NCBI RefSeq assembly: GCF_006539825.1
Contig: NZ_BJNT01000003.1
Location: 62,001-126,000 of the forward strand
DNA length: 64,000 nt
Reading direction: 5' to 3'
Origin: Corynebacterium variabile
Lineage (GTDB): Bacteria; Actinomycetota; Actinomycetes; Mycobacteriales; Mycobacteriaceae
The notes under the pieces are model-generated. The model had not been told where the DNA came from. It saw only the letters and a program-made list of their open reading frames with translations, and searched no databases. The position numbers were made by a program, and so were the translations under genes. Positions 61,430 through 64,000 of this stretch are shown one piece after another (positions within the stretch are counted from its first letter, which is position 1; every line of letters begins with the position of its first letter).

Positions 61430-64000
61430 CTACTTGTCCGCGGCGGCGATAGCGGCGTCCAGTTCATCGAGGGCCTTACCGAACTCCTCGAAGGTGCCGT
61501 TCTCACGGGCGTCCTGCACTGCTTCCATGGCGTCGTTGATTCGCGTCATCTGCTCGGTGGTCGGCGCGCCGCCGGTACCGGTCCCGCTGGTCGCACCGGA
61601 GCCGGAGCTCTGGTCATCCGAGGAATCGTCCTTGTCGGCGTCCGAATCCGAATCGCTGTCCGTGTCGGTGGAACCGGTGTTGCCCGAGCTCCCGTCATCG
61701 CCGGTGACGTCCGTCACCGCACCCGGGTCGATGCCGACCTGCTCGAGTGCCCCGGAGATAGTCGGTGCGTATCCGACCTGACCGTTGTAGCTGACGAGTA
61801 CACGAAGCAGCTTCGGGAATGCGGACTCCTGGTCGGCACGCTGCGAGTACACCGGCTCGACGTAGAGGATCTGACCGTCACCGACCGGCAGGGTCAGCAG
61901 GTTGCCGTTGGTCAGGGTGTTGGAACCCTGCAGCAGGGTGCGCTCACGGGCGATCTCGTCGGAGGACATCATCGTGTCCTGCGCCTGCTTCGGACCCTGG
62001 GCCTGGGTGTTCGTCGGCAGCTGGCGGACGTAGATCCGGCCGTACGTCTCCGGATCGGAGCTGACCGTCATGTGTGCCGACAGGAACTCACGCCGCAGAC
62101 CACGGAACGGGGTGATCAGCTGGAAGCTCGGCTTGTTCGTCACCGGGTCGGTCGCGACCACGTGGTACGGCGGCTGAGCCAGATCCTGGGCGCCTTCCGG
62201 ACCGGTGGGGTCGGAGGGCACGGACCAGAAGGCGTCGTTGGTGAAGAACACGCCCGGGTCATCAACATGGTACTTGGCGATGAGTTCGCGCTGGACCTTG
62301 AACAGGTCCTCCGGGTACCGCAGGTGGTCCATCAGCTCATCGCTGATCTCGCTCTTGTCCTTGACGATGTCCGGAAAGACGCCCTCCCAGGCCTTGAGCA
62401 CCGGGTCCTCCTCGTCGAACTCGTAGAGGTCGACGGAGCCGTCGTAGGAATCCACCACGGCCTTGACGGAGTTACGGATGTAACTCACCGAGTTGGTCAC
62501 CGCATTCTGCTGGGCGGCGGGATCGTTGACCACGGCGTCCGCGATCGCGGAATCCAGCTGGGTGCGCTCGGCGTAGGGCAGGTTCTCCAGGGTGGTGTAA
62601 CCGTCGACGACCCACTTGATGCGGCCGTCAATGACCACCGGGTAGGTCTTGGAGTCGGTGGTCAGCCACGGGGCGACCTTGTGGACACGCTCACGCGGGT
62701 CACGGTCGTAGAGGATCTTCGAGTCGTCACCGATGACGTCGGACAGAAGGATGTTCATCTCCTGGTACTTCGCGGCGTACATCGCACGGTTGAAGAAGTT
62801 GGAGACGTTCACGCCACCGGTGCCGGTATAGGTGTAGCTGGTGTTGTCGGTGTCGTACTCACGGTCACTGCCGGAGCCGTCGTCACCGACGATGGCGTAG
62901 TCCTCGCCCTGGTTGACCGAGCCGGAGATCGTCGGACCGAAGTAGATGCGCGGCTGATCCAGGTCGAGCTTGAGCTCGCCACCCTGGTCGCCCCCGGCGT
63001 GCTGCAGGTCGGCGACGGTGTAGACCGGGTAACCGCCACGGGCGGACGCGGCGTCCTGCGCGACCTCGTCGACCTTGTTGGCCGGCGCGGCGATGAAGCC
63101 GTTGCCGTGGGTGTAGACGGTGTGCTTGTTGATCCAGTCGGTCTGGTTGCCGGACAGCGAGTTCGGCTCGATCTCACGGGCTGCGACGACGAAGTCACGC
63201 ATTTCACCGTCGACGTCGTAACGGTCCACGGACAGCTCGTCGGAGAAGCCGTAGAAGTTACGCAGCTGCTGCTGCTGGGTGAAGGTCGGCGACAGCACCT
63301 CGGGATCGAGGAGGCGGATGTTCGACAGGGTCGGGTCATCGTCGGCGATGGAACGACGCTCCTTGGCGTCACCGGAGGTCTCACCACCCCAGTTGCGGTC
63401 GTAGATGACCTGTCCGTCGGGGTTCTCGTAGTCCTCCCGGGCCGTGTCCGTCCTCGTCTCGATGCCGTAGGCCTCACGGGTGGACTCGATGTTGCGGGCG
63501 ATGTACTCCCGTTCCTTCTCCGCACGGTTCGGGTTCACGGAGAACTGCTCCATGACCGCCGGCCAGCCGACACCGATCGCCAGGGAGGAGACGACCATGA
63601 GGACCACGGCGAGAGCCGGCAGACGCAGGTCGCGCAGCACGAGGGTGCCGAAGAACATGATCGCCACGAAGATGGCGACGATGAGCAGCAGGATCTTCGC
63701 CGGCAGCACCGCGTTGATGTCCGTGTAGGAACCGCCGGTGAAGGTGGAGTGCGCCTTGTTCAGCAGACCGTAGCGGTCGAACCAGTAGTCCGCGGCCTTG
63801 ATCAGCATGAAGATACCGGCGATGACGGCGAGCTGACGCAGTGCCGGGGACTTGATGCCGGCCTTCTCACCGGTGCGGGGGTTACCCGTGGTGATGTTGC
63901 CGAGCAGGTAGTGGCCCACCAGGTTGATGATGAAGGCGACGATGACCAGGACGGACAGCGTGGAGAGGATGAACTGCAGCAGCGGCAGGGTGAAGGCGTA
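61430..64000 (-). CDS. UPF0182 family membrane protein (start beyond window)
   Basis: At least 857 residues are visible and the frame is still open at the right edge, so the N-terminus and first helices lie outside. Visible membrane helices occupy the first ~130 residues. A large extracytoplasmic region with NRAEKEREYIARNIESTREAYGI and FATLxG-free UPF0182 blocks such as RDPRERVHKVAPWLTTDSKTYP follows. The last 100 residues are an acidic Asp/Ser/Gly-rich tail. The family is widespread in actinobacteria and has no assigned function. Confidence 0.85.
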   Translation of the reverse strand, partial: YAFTLPLLQFILSTLSVLVIVAFIINLVGHYLLGNITTGNPRTGEKAGIKSPALRQLAVIAGIFMLIKAADYWFDRYGLLNKAHSTFTGGSYTDINAVLPAKILLLIVAIFVAIMFFGTLVLRDLRLPALAVVLMVVSSLAIGVGWPAVMEQFSVNPNRAEKEREYIARNIESTREAYGIETRTDTAREDYENPDGQVIYDRNWGGETSGDAKERRSIADDDPTLSNIRLLDPEVLSPTFTQQQQLRNFYGFSDELSVDRYDVDGEMRDFVVAAREIEPNSLSGNQTDWINKHTVYTHGNGFIAAPANKVDEVAQDAASARGGYPVYTVADLQHAGGDQGGELKLDLDQPRIYFGPTISGSVNQGEDYAIVGDDGSGSDREYDTDNTSYTYTGTGGVNVSNFFNRAMYAAKYQEMNILLSDVIGDDSKILYDRDPRERVHKVAPWLTTDSKTYPVVIDGRIKWVVDGYTTLENLPYAERTQLDSAIADAVVNDPAAQQNAVTNSVSYIRNSVKAVVDSYDGSVDLYEFDEEDPVLKAWEGVFPDIVKDKSEISDELMDHLRYPEDLFKVQRELIAKYHVDDPGVFFTNDAFWSVPSDPTGPEGAQDLAQPPYHVVATDPVTNKPSFQLITPFRGLRREFLSAHMTVSSDPETYGRIYVRQLPTNTQAQGPKQAQDTMMSSDEIARERTLLQGSNTLTNGNLLTLPVGDGQILYVEPVYSQRADQESAFPKLLRVLVSYNGQVGYAPTISGALEQVGIDPGAVTDVTGDDGSSGNTGSTDTDSDSDSDADKDDSSDDQSSGSGATSGTGTGGAPTTEQMTRINDAMEAVQDARENGTFEEFGKALDELDAAIAAADK

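Overview
The window reads as a chromosomal segment of a high-GC Corynebacterium or close relative. Supporting signs are GTG starts, actinobacterial gene order (galU, gephyrin-like glp, acetyltransferase, glpR; mprA, htrA, moaB, mscL), LppP/LprE and UPF0182 proteins, and a CRP/GlxR-like site. The genus is an inference from gene content; no 16S gene is present.

Layout. 1-9.7 kb: rsmI, a protein O-mannosyltransferase, a putative zinc-finger anti-sigma protein with DoxX, the Glp/GlpR divisome pair with an acetyltransferase, galU, 5-formyl-THF cyclo-ligase and mscL. 9.7-15.1 kb: a MoaB-like protein, HtrA protease and response regulator MprA (the partner kinase MprB is absent), then six zinc-independent ribosomal protein genes in two divergent units (rpmE2-rpmF and rpmB-rpmG-rpsN-rpsR). 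15.1-18.6 kb: three tandem RDD membrane proteins, an AEC-type carrier and a TM2 protein. 18.6-33.8 kb: a nine-gene catabolic block (acyl-CoA carboxylase beta and alpha, acyl-CoA dehydrogenase, MaoC dehydratase, CitE-like lyase, acyl-CoA synthetase, two CoA-transferase subunits, thiolase). Its gene set matches the leucine/itaconate cluster Rv2498c-Rv2505c of M. tuberculosis, and a TetR regulator lies nearby as Rv2506 does there. Two operator-like repeats fit that regulator. 33.8-41.9 kb: an ABC-F gene with a possible attenuation leader, two small conserved proteins, purH-purN, a PerM-like membrane protein and a secreted M23 peptidase. 42-47.7 kb: a peptide ABC transporter operon damaged by in-frame amber codons. 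47.9-56.9 kb: pcrA, chorismate mutase, a secreted chymotrypsin-like protease, the fructose operon fruR-fruK-fruA and a lipoprotein. 56.9-64 kb: a decayed patch (methyltransferase, MmyB-type regulator and SDR all broken around an intact DJ-1/PfpI gene), a VOC protein, initiator tRNA-fMet and a UPF0182 membrane protein that runs off the window.

The most striking signal is gene decay. Five in-frame TAG codons interrupt otherwise continuous genes on the minus strand, and four of them stand where the family normally has glutamate. Four more genes or remnants carry frame breaks. Other leads are the MprA regulator without its kinase, the regulated leucine/itaconate-type operon, and the leader peptide plus hairpin ahead of the ABC-F gene.
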